From the NCBI GenBank assembly GCA_045105075.1, contig JBGCDD010000131.1, forward strand, positions 1-38,337: a DNA stretch of 38,337 nt, read 5' to 3'. Positions 17,331 to 25,313 of this stretch are shown here, piece after piece. A program made the position numbers and the translations under genes. The notes under the pieces were generated by a model. The model was given only the letters and a program-made list of their open reading frames with translations. It did no database searches and was not told the DNA's origin. Position 1 is the stretch's first letter. Every line of letters begins with the position of its first letter. The DNA is from JBGCDD01 sp045105075 (GTDB lineage Bacteria; Pseudomonadota; Alphaproteobacteria; Rhodobacterales; Rhodobacteraceae).

Positions 17331-18403
17331 TACCGCAACCGGTCCGGCGCAAGCGCGCGCACGGTCGCCGCGTCCAACTCCACTGCTGCTCCGGTGATCA
17401 AATCGCTCAGCAATTGCGACGCGGCCGGGGCGGTTTGAAAGCCATAGCCGCCCTGTCCGGCACACCACCAGAAATCAGGTTCGCCCGGATCGGGGCCCAG
17501 AACCAGAGTGCGATCGGGCGCAAAAGTGCGCAAGCCCGCCCAGCTGGTTTCCACCCGTGTCACGGGTGTTGTCACCATAGCGCCATAGCGGTCCAGGCCT
17601 TGCGCCAAAACCATGTCATCGGCCCAGGCATCTTGCGGTGGAACCGGGTCTTCGTCGGCGGGCGAGACCAGATATTTGCCCGCGTCTGGCTTGGCATACC
17701 AACTTTCGCCAACCCCCATCAGCATCGGCCAAGCGGATACGTCGTGGCCACCAGGGGCGGGCAGGCGGGCCATTGACCGCCGCATGGCGCTCAGACCGAT
17801 GGGCGCAACACCTGCCATTTGCGCGATCTGATCCGCCCAGGCGCCTGCTGCATTAACCAAAACCGGCGCCTTGTGCTCGCCTGTTGGAGTGTCGACCAGC
17901 CATTGATCCGCCTTGCGGATCGCGGTGGCCGGGGCGCCGGTAACGATGGTTCCACCATTTTGGCGCAGGGCTTTGGCAAAATCCTGCAACATCCGGTCCG
18001 TATCAATATCAAGCGCGTCAACATGGCTCGCGGCGTGTGTCACCACATTCGTGTTGACAATGGGGACCATTTCGCAGGCCTCTGACGGCGACATTTGCTC
18101 CAGTTTCAGCTCTGCGCAGTCGGCTGCAAACGCTTCTTCCTGCCCCTTTGAGCTGACCAAAAGCAGCCCGCGCGGCGATAGATAGCCGCCATTGGCGCTG
18201 TGGTGGTAGGGCGCACTGGCGTGGTTGAGGGCTTTTACGGTTGGGGCGCCGTAGTGCTCTTCGAACATCGCCGCAGATCGCCCGGATGCGTGATACCCAA
18301 GCGCTGTTTCAGCTTCGATCAAGGTCACTTGGGCATGGGCCGACAGCCGCGCCGCAGCGCTTAGTCCCGCAATTCCACCGCCGATGACCAGAATATCGCT
18401 CAT
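17330..18403 (-). CDS. FAD-dependent oxidoreductase (DAO family, D-amino-acid dehydrogenase-like)
   Basis: 357 residues. ILVIGGGIAGLSAAARLS (4-21) is the FAD-binding Rossmann motif, followed by the acidic LIEAE at the end of strand 2, then GYHASGRSAAMFEEHYG, the family's substrate-side loop. Near the end GQGGYGFQTAPAASQLL is the C-terminal FAD contact. The general pattern resembles D-arginine dehydrogenase (DauA) and related amine or D-amino-acid dehydrogenases; the substrate is not determinable. The ATG overlaps the aldo/keto reductase stop by four bases (18400-18403) and its stop overlaps the methyltransferase start by one. Confidence 0.88.
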   Translation of the reverse strand: MSDILVIGGGIAGLSAAARLSAHAQVTLIEAETALGYHASGRSAAMFEEHYGAPTVKALNHASAPYHHSANGGYLSPRGLLLVSSKGQEEAFAADCAELKLEQMSPSEACEMVPIVNTNVVTHAASHVDALDIDTDRMLQDFAKALRQNGGTIVTGAPATAIRKADQWLVDTPTGEHKAPVLVNAAGAWADQIAQMAGVAPIGLSAMRRSMARLPAPGGHDVSAWPMLMGVGESWYAKPDAGKYLVSPADEDPVPPQDAWADDMVLAQGLDRYGAMVTTPVTRVETSWAGLRTFAPDRTLVLGPDPGEPDFWWCAGQGGYGFQTAPAASQLLSDLITGAAVELDAATVRALAPDRLR

Positions 18404-19335
18404 CCAGCCTCTTCTGTGCGGTCGGTGGCTGGTGGTGGAGTCGGCGAAAGGGCGGCGATCCGGGCGTAAATCTCGCCCGTCATCTCAAATGTCATACCAT
18501 CCAAAGAGGGCTGTAATTGCAGGGGACTGCGTGCCGAAATGATGGGCATCGGCGCGGTTGGATGTGCTGCCGTCCATGCCACCGCAAGGGTCGCCGGATC
18601 CGTGCCCAATTCTGTGGCCAGATCACCAAGGCGTGCTGCGGCATCGCGCATGAAACTCTGACCATAGCGCTTGGCATATCGGTCATCACTGGACAGGCGG
18701 CCCTCGTCACCGCGCGCGTATTTGCCGGTCAGCAAGCCACCACCAAGCGGGGAATAGGATGCAACCGAAATGCCCTGATCGGCGCACATCGGCAAAATCT
18801 CGACCTCGGCCTGACGTTTCACCAGATTGTACCTCGGCTGCAAAATGTCGATGGTGACGCCGAAATTGGTAGCAATGCCAATGGCTTTCATCACTTGCCA
18901 AGCGGCCATATTCGACAGACCAATGTAACGGATTTTTCCGGCGTCTTTCAGTTTCGCAAAAGCGCTGAGCGTTTCGGTCAGATCATCGCTAGGATCATAG
19001 TGGTGCAGGTACAGGATGTCGATCACATCCAGATCCAGGCGGGTGCGTGAAATATCAAACTGTTTCAAGATGTTATCATGTCCGCCGCCGCCCTGATACC
19101 CGGCCTTTGTGGCGATCAGAAGCTGTTCGCGCTCGGCCTTGATCATCGGCGCCAAAAGCGTTTCCGATGCGCCGTTTGTATAGATATAGGCGGTGTCAAA
19201 ATGCGTGATGCCGGCGCTGCGGCAGATGTCAAACAGGGCCTGACTGGCAGCCGCGTCGGCGGTGCCGCCAAACTGCATGGTGCCAAACGCAAAACGCCCT
19301 GCGGGGGTGCCATCGGGGGATGTGAGATGTGTCAT
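18400..19335 (-). CDS. Aldo/keto reductase
   Basis: 311 residues from the ATG at 19335 (MTHLTSPDGTPAGRFAFGTM); a TTG 33 bases upstream is less likely, and neither has a strong ribosome-binding site. The catalytic tetrad of the (beta/alpha)8 barrel is visible: D48 and Y52 in THFDTAYIYTNG, K77 in LLIATKAG, and H111 in ILYLHHYDP. Later IRYIGLSNMAAWQVMKA and SYSPLGGGLLTGKYARG follow the AKR pattern. It would reduce aldehydes or ketones, or oxidise the reverse, with NADPH in the cytoplasm. First gene of the coupled set with the FAD oxidoreductase and DUF938 methyltransferase. Confidence 0.9.
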   Translation of the reverse strand: MTHLTSPDGTPAGRFAFGTMQFGGTADAAASQALFDICRSAGITHFDTAYIYTNGASETLLAPMIKAEREQLLIATKAGYQGGGGHDNILKQFDISRTRLDLDVIDILYLHHYDPSDDLTETLSAFAKLKDAGKIRYIGLSNMAAWQVMKAIGIATNFGVTIDILQPRYNLVKRQAEVEILPMCADQGISVASYSPLGGGLLTGKYARGDEGRLSSDDRYAKRYGQSFMRDAAARLGDLATELGTDPATLAVAWTAAHPTAPMPIISARSPLQLQPSLDGMTFEMTGEIYARIAALSPTPPPATDRTEEAG

Positions 19336-19430
19336 AAAGCGAGCTTGCCACGCGATCGGTTTCAACAAAAGCAGGAAAATGGTCTGTCGGTAGCAGTTCT
19401 TTTAGAATTTTTGCCTAGGGTCACCCAAGC

Positions 19431-19460
19431 AAAAAGGCCCCGCGCGTGGCAGGACCTTTA
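19431..19460 (-). terminator. Rho-independent terminator of the xdh/ABC operon
   Basis: On the minus strand, 22 bases after the BMP-protein stop, AAAGGTCC, a short loop, GGGCCTTT and a T run (TTTTT) form an 8-bp stem with one G-T pair. This is a classical intrinsic terminator at the operon end, and it lies between convergently spaced transcription units on the same strand (the aldo/keto reductase starts beyond it). Confidence 0.8.
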
Positions 19461-19481
19461 AGAAGAGGATAAGCCTATGAT

Positions 19482-20561
19482 TTAGTTTGGAATATCGCCT
19501 TCGACGCCTTCGACATAAAAGCCCATTCCGGCCAATGTCCCATCATCGGCTGTTTCGCCAGCGGCCAACCAGGGGCTGCCGTCTTGCTTGTTGATCGGGC
19601 CGGTGAACGGATGGTAGGAACCGTCGGCAATCGCGGCCTGCATCGCCAGAGCTTCGGCCTGCAGTGCGGCGGGAACCTTGGATGTCATCTCTCCGATACC
19701 GACCATGCCGGGGCCGATGCCGTCCCAAGTGTCAACGCTGGACCAGGTGCCATCCATCACGGCGCGGGTGCGCTGAATGTAGTAGGGGGCCCAATTGTCG
19801 ATGATCGAGGACACACGCGGTCCATCAGCATATTCGCCCATATCCGAGGCTTGACCAAAACCAATCACATTGCCCGCCTCGGCCGCGGCCGCCAGCGGAG
19901 CGGTGGAATCGGTATGCTGTAGAACCACGTCGGCACCTTGTTCGATCAAAACCTTGGCGGCATCTGCTTCTTTGGCCGGGTCAAACCACGTGTAAACCCA
20001 GATGATCTTGAACTCGACGTCGGGGTTAACCTTTTTGGCGTGGATGAAGGCGGAATTGATGCCCCGGATCACTTCTGGGATTGGGAAAGAACCGATGTAA
20101 CCAACGATGTTGGATTCGGTCATTTTACCGGCAATGTGGCCCTGGATCGCACGGCCTTCATAGAATCGGGCCGAATAAGTGCTGACATTGTCTGCGCGCT
20201 TGTACCCAGTGGCATGTTCAAATTTCACCTTTGGGAATTTCTTGGCCACGTTGATGGTCGGGTCCATGAAGCCAAAAGATGTTGTGAAAATCAGATCGGC
20301 GCCGTTCAAGGCCATCTGGGTCATTACCCGTTCGGCATCGGGGCCTTCGGCGACGTTTTCGACAAAGACGGTTTCAACCTTGTCGCCAAATTCCGCCTCA
20401 ACGGCCAAACGGCCCTTGTCATGTTCGTAGGTCCAGCCGCCGTCGCCGACAGGCCCGACATAGACAAAACCGACTTTGGTTTTGGCATGGCCATCCGCCA
20501 GCGCGCCGCCGGCCAGCCCCAAGGCCAAGACGGCCCCGGCGAGTAGAGAGGTGAGTTTCAT
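19482..20561 (-). CDS. Periplasmic substrate-binding protein, BMP/PnrA family, of a purine or nucleoside ABC importer
   Basis: 359 residues, GGGGGAAC before the ATG. The N-terminus MKLTSLLAGAVLALGLAGGA followed by LADG is a Sec signal peptide, with no lipobox Cys. The mature protein starts KVGFVYVGPVGDGGWTYEHD, the BMP-family beginning, with the ATGYKR and GYIGSFPIPEVIRGINSF(A) segments of the ligand cleft and the later VIGFGQASDMGEYADGPRV, which matches the family's GVDxDQ-type loop. Characterised BMP proteins such as PnrA bind purine nucleosides. Its position at the end of an operon with xanthine dehydrogenase genes supports purine or nucleoside uptake; binding specificity is inferred. It ends at an intrinsic terminator. 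Confidence 0.92.
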   Translation of the reverse strand: MKLTSLLAGAVLALGLAGGALADGHAKTKVGFVYVGPVGDGGWTYEHDKGRLAVEAEFGDKVETVFVENVAEGPDAERVMTQMALNGADLIFTTSFGFMDPTINVAKKFPKVKFEHATGYKRADNVSTYSARFYEGRAIQGHIAGKMTESNIVGYIGSFPIPEVIRGINSAFIHAKKVNPDVEFKIIWVYTWFDPAKEADAAKVLIEQGADVVLQHTDSTAPLAAAAEAGNVIGFGQASDMGEYADGPRVSSIIDNWAPYYIQRTRAVMDGTWSSVDTWDGIGPGMVGIGEMTSKVPAALQAEALAMQAAIADGSYHPFTGPINKQDGSPWLAAGETADDGTLAGMGFYVEGVEGDIPN

Positions 20562-20589
20562 TCAGGTTCCCCCAGAGTGAGTGTTTGCC

Positions 20590-21510
20590 TCAGTTTGAAG
20601 CATGGAATATGCGCCCGAGCGAGGCTGGTGCGCTGGTTTTGTCTCCGGACAGGATCACCAGCACAATGATTGTGACTATGTAGGGCGACATTGCCAGATA
20701 CTCCACCGGAATGGCAACGCCTGCTGCCTGCAGATTAAGCTGCAAAACGGTAATACCGCCAAAAAGATAGGCACCCAACATAATGCGCCAGGGTCTCCAA
20801 CTGGCAAATACGACCAGTGCCAATGCGATCCAGCCAACACCCGAGGTCATACCGATGGCCCATTGGGGCACGCGAACAAGGCTGATATAAGCCCCGCCCA
20901 GCCCGGCGCACGCCCCGCCAAACAGGATCGCCATGGTCCGGATGCGCACCACTTTGTAACCCAGCGCATGGGCCGCATCATGGTTTTCGCCAACCGCACG
21001 CAGCACCAACCCGGCGCGCGAAAATTTCAACATCGCCCAGGTGAGTGCGATGATGACGATGCCCAGATAAAGCACCGCATCATGAGAAAACAGGATCGGA
21101 CCCAACACCGGAATGTCGCTGAGCCAAGGCAGATCCAATCGCGGTGTTGGAGGAGGTTTTTCGCCAACATACCGCTGACCGAGCAGCGCACTCAGGCCCA
21201 AACCGAATAGGGTCAACGCCAGTCCGCTGGCCACCTGATTGGCCAGCGCAATCTGGGTCAGAACCACAAAAAGCAGCGATAACAGTGCGCCCCCGAAAGC
21301 CGCCGCCACAAAGCCCAAACCCGCCGAGCCGGTTTCCATCGCAACTGCAAAGCCACAAATCGCGCCGGTTATCATCAAACCTTCAACGCCCAGGTTCAAA
21401 ACTCCGGACTTTTCCACGACCAACTCGCCCACAGCGGCCAGCAATATCGGGGTCGAGGCCACCATCAAGGATGCAATCAGCAAGACAGGGTTGATTGAAG
21501 ATAGATCCAT
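20590..21510 (-). CDS. ABC transporter permease (BMP-linked, BPD_transp_2 family)
   Basis: 306 residues, strongly hydrophobic with about eight to ten membrane segments. The segment LVVEKSGVLNLGVEGLMITG near residue 30-50 is the conserved EkxGvlNLGvEG motif of the branched-chain/ribose/nucleoside permease group (second-permease type). RAVGENHDAAHALGYKVVR is the cytoplasmic coupling-helix loop that contacts the ATPase. Inner membrane. Its ATG shares one base with the stop of the tiny membrane protein gene upstream (TAATG). It pairs with the other permease (21710-22792) as the heterodimeric channel. Confidence 0.93.
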   Translation of the reverse strand: MDLSSINPVLLIASLMVASTPILLAAVGELVVEKSGVLNLGVEGLMITGAICGFAVAMETGSAGLGFVAAAFGGALLSLLFVVLTQIALANQVASGLALTLFGLGLSALLGQRYVGEKPPPTPRLDLPWLSDIPVLGPILFSHDAVLYLGIVIIALTWAMLKFSRAGLVLRAVGENHDAAHALGYKVVRIRTMAILFGGACAGLGGAYISLVRVPQWAIGMTSGVGWIALALVVFASWRPWRIMLGAYLFGGITVLQLNLQAAGVAIPVEYLAMSPYIVTIIVLVILSGDKTSAPASLGRIFHASN

Positions 21511-21713
21511 TAGGTGTCATCCCTATCCCGGTTTTCACCGAAAAACCTTTGGAGCAAAAAGAAGCCACCATAAAAGATGAAAGTGGCGAAAACAACGCTC
21601 TCAAAAGCGCGCCCGGATCCATCCCGCTCTGGGTTTTCTGTCAGAATTGCAAAGATCGCGGCCGATACGACCGCAAGCATCAGGCTGACGATTATTGCGG
21701 CTCGCTTTGTCAT
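21510..21713 (-). CDS. Small two-helix membrane protein between the two permease genes
   Basis: 67 residues: MTKRAAIIVSLMLAVVSAAI opens a first hydrophobic helix (about 6-24), a short polar loop with NPERDGSGRAFES, a second helix (about 38-56, FIFYGGFFLLQRF) and a charged tail ENRDRDDT. Not a recognised family. It is coupled on both sides: its start overlaps the upstream permease stop by four bases (ATGA), and its stop overlaps the next permease start by one base. This arrangement argues that it is a real gene and possibly an accessory subunit of the transporter. Function unknown. Confidence 0.8.
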   Translation of the reverse strand: MTKRAAIIVSLMLAVVSAAIFAILTENPERDGSGRAFESVVFATFIFYGGFFLLQRFFGENRDRDDT

Positions 21714-22792
21714 GTCGCGGCCTTACGATCGGCGCGGCGCACCCGGTAATTGGTCAGAACATCAAAGGCCAGTAGGAAAAACAGCAGCATGCCCTGAAAC
21801 ACTTGAATGGCCGCCGCCGGCAGACCCAACTGGCCCTGGGCGATTTCACCGCCGATATATGTCAAAGCCATCAACCCGCCCGCCAGTAAGATCCCAACCG
21901 GATGCAGACGACCCAGAAACGCCACGATAATGGCCGTGAACCCATAACCAACGTTAAAGCTCGGGGTGATTTGACCTGCAGGACCGGCCACCTCAAACAA
22001 CCCGGCCAAGCCCGCCAAAATGCCCGAGGTGCCCAAACAGATCAAAACCAGACGGCCGGGATGAACCCCTGCAAAACGGGCTGCGCGTGGTGCCTCGCCG
22101 GTCAGACGAATTTGAAAGCCCAGCATATGCCGGTTCAGTAAAACATAGGCAAAGATGACCGCAATCAACGCGCACGCCACCCCCCAATGCAACCCGACAT
22201 CCTGATTGATCCAACTTGTCGCACTGGGATAATCGTTGAGATTACGACTGCCGGGAAAGCCAAAACCATCCGGGTTCTTCAAAAGTCCAAACGACATCGA
22301 CGCCATCAGTTTTTCGGCGACATAAACCAGCATCAAAGAAACCAAAATCTCGTTCGTACCAAACTTCACCCGCAACAACGCGGGTATCATGGCCCAAGCC
22401 CATCCGCCAAAAGCACCACCCAAAAACATCAGGGGAAAGACAAAAACAGACTCGTAGGGGTAAAAGGCCAATCCGACCCCGGCACCCACAATCGCACCAA
22501 CGATGTATTGCCCTTCAGCGCCAATGTTCCAGATCCCAGCCTTGAACCCCAATGACAACCCGATGGCAATCAACACCAGCGGCGCGCCTTTGACCAAAAG
22601 TTGCGGGCGGTAATAGAACGAAAACTCACCAAACAATGGATCATAAAAGATCGTCCGGATCGCAGCAACAGGCGGCGTGCCAAGAGCGCCAAACAGCAAG
22701 CCTCCAAACACCATCGTGGCAAGCACGGCCGCCAAAGGCGTCGCCATAGACCACGCCCGGGAAGGCTGCGGGCGCTTTTCCAACACGATCAT
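21710..22792 (-). CDS. ABC transporter permease (BMP-linked, BPD_transp_2 family)
   Basis: 360 residues from the ATG at 22792, after a G-rich GGGGGGGGCGG stretch; the frame is open 16 codons upstream but through the intergenic repeat. Around residue 85-100, LSLGFKAGIWNIGAEGQYIV is the hallmark GfkaGlfNIGaeGQ motif of the first permease in BMP transporters, and LTGEAPRAARFAGVHPGRLV is the EAA-like loop that contacts the ATPase. About nine membrane segments; inner membrane. Separated from the ATPase gene by 69 bases that hold a hairpin repeat, the only real gap within the operon. Confidence 0.93.
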   Translation of the reverse strand: MIVLEKRPQPSRAWSMATPLAAVLATMVFGGLLFGALGTPPVAAIRTIFYDPLFGEFSFYYRPQLLVKGAPLVLIAIGLSLGFKAGIWNIGAEGQYIVGAIVGAGVGLAFYPYESVFVFPLMFLGGAFGGWAWAMIPALLRVKFGTNEILVSLMLVYVAEKLMASMSFGLLKNPDGFGFPGSRNLNDYPSATSWINQDVGLHWGVACALIAVIFAYVLLNRHMLGFQIRLTGEAPRAARFAGVHPGRLVLICLGTSGILAGLAGLFEVAGPAGQITPSFNVGYGFTAIIVAFLGRLHPVGILLAGGLMALTYIGGEIAQGQLGLPAAAIQVFQGMLLFFLLAFDVLTNYRVRRADRKAAT

Positions 22793-22810
22793 CCGCCCCC
22801 CCCCTTTTCC

Positions 22811-22840
22811 TCTTGCCAAAAATATCCCCGCCGGAGGCAA
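22811..22840 (-). repeat. Short GC hairpin followed by a T run, Rhodobacteraceae-type intergenic element
   Basis: On the minus strand the sequence reads TTTGCCTCCGGCGGGGATAT followed by TTTTGGCAAGA. CCTC and GGGG can pair around CGGC, followed at once by ATATTTTT. I recognise this as resembling a short intergenic sequence (GCCTCCGGCGGGAGTATTTTT type) repeated in many Rhodobacteraceae genomes; that is recall and not a search result. It lies between the ATPase and permease genes, where it could act as a partial terminator. Confidence 0.5.
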
Positions 22841-22861
22841 ACCACCTTTTGGCAGTTGCCC

Positions 22862-24373
22862 TCACCCATGCGCCACATCCAGATCATGCGCGCCGCCCAT
22901 CATCAAGCCGATCTGATCAACACTCAAACCGGCAGTTGGGCGAAGCGGACTTAATCTGCCTTCGTTCAGGGCTGCAAAACGGTCGGAAATCTCCATCAGT
23001 TCATCCAAATCCTGGCTGATGCAAATCACGCCAGCCCCACCAGCCGCCAGGTCCAAAAGTGCTTGACGGATCGCCGCGGCGGCCGCTGCATCAACACCCC
23101 ATGTCGGCTGATTAACAACGAGAACAACAGGGCGTTGCAATACCTCGCGCCCAATAACAAATTTCTGCAAGTTTCCGCCCGACAGGGCACGCGCGGCAGT
23201 TTCGGGCCCGGGTGTGCGCACGTCGAAATCGCGGATGATGGCCTGGGCAAACGCCCGCGCCTTGCCCCACTTCAAAAATCCGCTTTGTTCAAGATTTTCG
23301 CGCACCATTCCGGTTAACATCGCATTTTGTGTCAGGCTCATGTCAGGCGCCGCAGCATGCCCCAAACGTTCTTCTGGTGCACAAAGCAATCCCAGCGCAC
23401 GTCGACCCGTTGGACCAAGATGCCCGATATCGGCGCTTCTCAGCTGTATCGCGGCGCGAGCGCATGTTGTTTCTCCGGACAAAACGCTCAGCAATTCGTC
23501 CTGACCGTTTCCGGCGACCCCGCCGATGCCCAAAATCTCGCCCTGTTTTATCGCAAAAGAGATGTTGTGCAAAACGGTCCCAAATGCCGAGACCGAGGCC
23601 ACGGAGACGTTCGAAAGCTTCAGTATTTCGGGTCCAAACGTGCGATCAGTCCGCGCTGGCGTGCTGAGTGAGGCCCCCACCATCAATTCAGCCATCGCCC
23701 GCGCCGTGGTGTCGCGCGGCGTGCATTCGCCAACCACCTTGCCCTGGCGCAAAACCGTCGCGTGATCGCACAACGTTCGAATCTCTTCCAATTTGTGTGA
23801 AATGTACAAAATCGCCGTGCCTTCTGAGGCCAGTTTGCGCAGCGTTTCAAACAGAATTTCAACTTCCTGGGGCGTTAAAACGCTGGTTGGTTCATCCATG
23901 ATCAACAGTTTGGGATCTTGCAACAAACATCGAATGATCTCAACGCGTTGACGTTCTCCGGCAGACAGATCCCCAACAATGCGAGCTGGATCCAAAGGCA
24001 GACGGTAAGCCAGCGAAACCTCACGGATGCGGCGCGCCAAATCCCGCATCGCCGGTGGGTTTTCCATGCCAAGGGCGATGTTTTCGGCAACGTCCAGCGC
24101 GTCAAACAGGGAAAAATGCTGAAAAACCATTGCGATGCCATCAGCGCGCGCATCGCGCGGCTCAGTCGGGGCAAAAGCTGCGTCATTCAAAGTCATGGCG
24201 CCGCTGTCTGGTTTGACCAGGCCGTAGATCATCTTGACCAAGGTCGATTTCCCGGCTCCGTTTTCGCCCAATAATGCGTGGATCTGCCCCTTTTCGATAC
24301 TCATAGACACATCGGAATTGGCAATCACCCCAGGATAGGCTTTGCTCAGCCCTTTCAATGACAAAAGCGTCAC
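22862..24373 (-). CDS. ABC transporter ATP-binding protein with two nucleotide-binding domains
   Basis: 503 residues from the GTG at 24373, which overlaps the xdhC stop by four bases (GTGA) and has AAGGGAG upstream; no closer ATG fits. Domain 1 has Walker A GENGAGKS, signature LSAGERQRVEI, Walker B LLIMDEPTSVL and the H-loop ISHKLEEI. Domain 2 has a degenerate P-loop region GGVAGNGQDELL, signature LSGGNLQKFVIGRE and VVLVVNQPTWGVDAAA, in which the Walker B aspartate is replaced as usual for the second half of these sugar/nucleoside (RbsA/NupA-like) ATPases. It powers import through the two permeases. Cytoplasmic face of the inner membrane. Confidence 0.93.
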   Translation of the reverse strand: MTLLSLKGLSKAYPGVIANSDVSMSIEKGQIHALLGENGAGKSTLVKMIYGLVKPDSGAMTLNDAAFAPTEPRDARADGIAMVFQHFSLFDALDVAENIALGMENPPAMRDLARRIREVSLAYRLPLDPARIVGDLSAGERQRVEIIRCLLQDPKLLIMDEPTSVLTPQEVEILFETLRKLASEGTAILYISHKLEEIRTLCDHATVLRQGKVVGECTPRDTTARAMAELMVGASLSTPARTDRTFGPEILKLSNVSVASVSAFGTVLHNISFAIKQGEILGIGGVAGNGQDELLSVLSGETTCARAAIQLRSADIGHLGPTGRRALGLLCAPEERLGHAAAPDMSLTQNAMLTGMVRENLEQSGFLKWGKARAFAQAIIRDFDVRTPGPETAARALSGGNLQKFVIGREVLQRPVVLVVNQPTWGVDAAAAAAIRQALLDLAAGGAGVICISQDLDELMEISDRFAALNEGRLSPLRPTAGLSVDQIGLMMGGAHDLDVAHG

Positions 24374-25311
24374 GCTTGTTGCTCCCTTTGTGCGCCAACC
24401 ACAGGCGTCAGTACCGTCGCGGCAACACCGATGGCAATCGCTTGGGGATGTTTTCCAAGGTCGGGCGCACCAATCGGACAAGTCAGATCACCAATCCGTG
24501 CCGGGCTGTGGCCCAAAGCGGCAAGACGTTTTTGAAAGCGCGCCCATTTCGTAGCCGACCCGATCAGCCCTGCAAAGGCAAACTGGTGCATCAAAAGTCT
24601 GTGGCAGATGTCAAAATCGATCACATGGGAATAGGTCACAACCAAATGCGTGGCGTCGGGCGCTGCATGCTGCACCAATTCTGCGGGATCTGCGGCAACG
24701 ATGGGATTTGCCTCGCCGGTTTCGACCGGAAAACGCGCTTTGCTTGTGTCCACCCAATTGATTTCAAAATGCGGCAGGGGGGCAAACACATCGACCAATG
24801 CACGCCCGACATGCCCGGCGCCCCATACCCACAAAGGTCGGCGCGGTGGTGCAATCGCTTCGATCAACCAGCCTGAAACAGTTGCAAAATCCGCCTGTCC
24901 ACCGGGATGGCGCGCCATCTGTTGGTCAAGATGCGTGACACGGATGGGGGCTTGGCCGGTCCCTTGGGCGGGGCGCATGTAGGTTGATCGCCCTTGCAAC
25001 GCTTGAACCGCGGCTGCGTCAAAGCTTTCCAACTGCAGCGTGACTGTGCCGCCGCAGCATTGCCCAAGGTTTGGACCCAGCGCCAAGCGTACAACATGGG
25101 GCGCGGCATCTGCGTCCTCCAGTCGCGCGCGTGCCAAGCTGACAATGTCAAATTCCAGCGCTCCACCGCCGATTGTTCCGCTTTGCCCCGCTGACCAGAC
25201 CAGCATTGAAGTTCCGGCGTCTCGCGGCGCCGACCCTTTGACGTCGACGACCAAAACCCGCATGACCCGGCCCTGTGCGGCGACGGTTTGGGCCAGTTCG
25301 ACCAGATCCAT
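24370..25311 (-). CDS. xdhC: Xanthine dehydrogenase accessory protein XdhC
   Basis: 313 residues from the ATG at 25311, two bases after the xdhB stop; an in-frame GTG six bases earlier would overlap that stop by four bases and is an equally possible start. The N-terminal XdhC/CoxI domain has GSAPRDAGTSMLV, TIGGGALE and LGQCCGGTVTL with the conserved Cys-Cys pair. The C-terminal part is a Rossmann domain, PLWVWGAGHVGRALV. In R. capsulatus XdhC binds the molybdenum cofactor, promotes its sulfuration and inserts it into XdhB. Cytoplasmic. Its stop overlaps the transporter ATPase start, tying the two functions together. Confidence 0.94.
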   Translation of the reverse strand: MDLVELAQTVAAQGRVMRVLVVDVKGSAPRDAGTSMLVWSAGQSGTIGGGALEFDIVSLARARLEDADAAPHVVRLALGPNLGQCCGGTVTLQLESFDAAAVQALQGRSTYMRPAQGTGQAPIRVTHLDQQMARHPGGQADFATVSGWLIEAIAPPRRPLWVWGAGHVGRALVDVFAPLPHFEINWVDTSKARFPVETGEANPIVAADPAELVQHAAPDATHLVVTYSHVIDFDICHRLLMHQFAFAGLIGSATKWARFQKRLAALGHSPARIGDLTCPIGAPDLGKHPQAIAIGVAATVLTPVVGAQREQQA

Positions 25312-25313
25312 AC

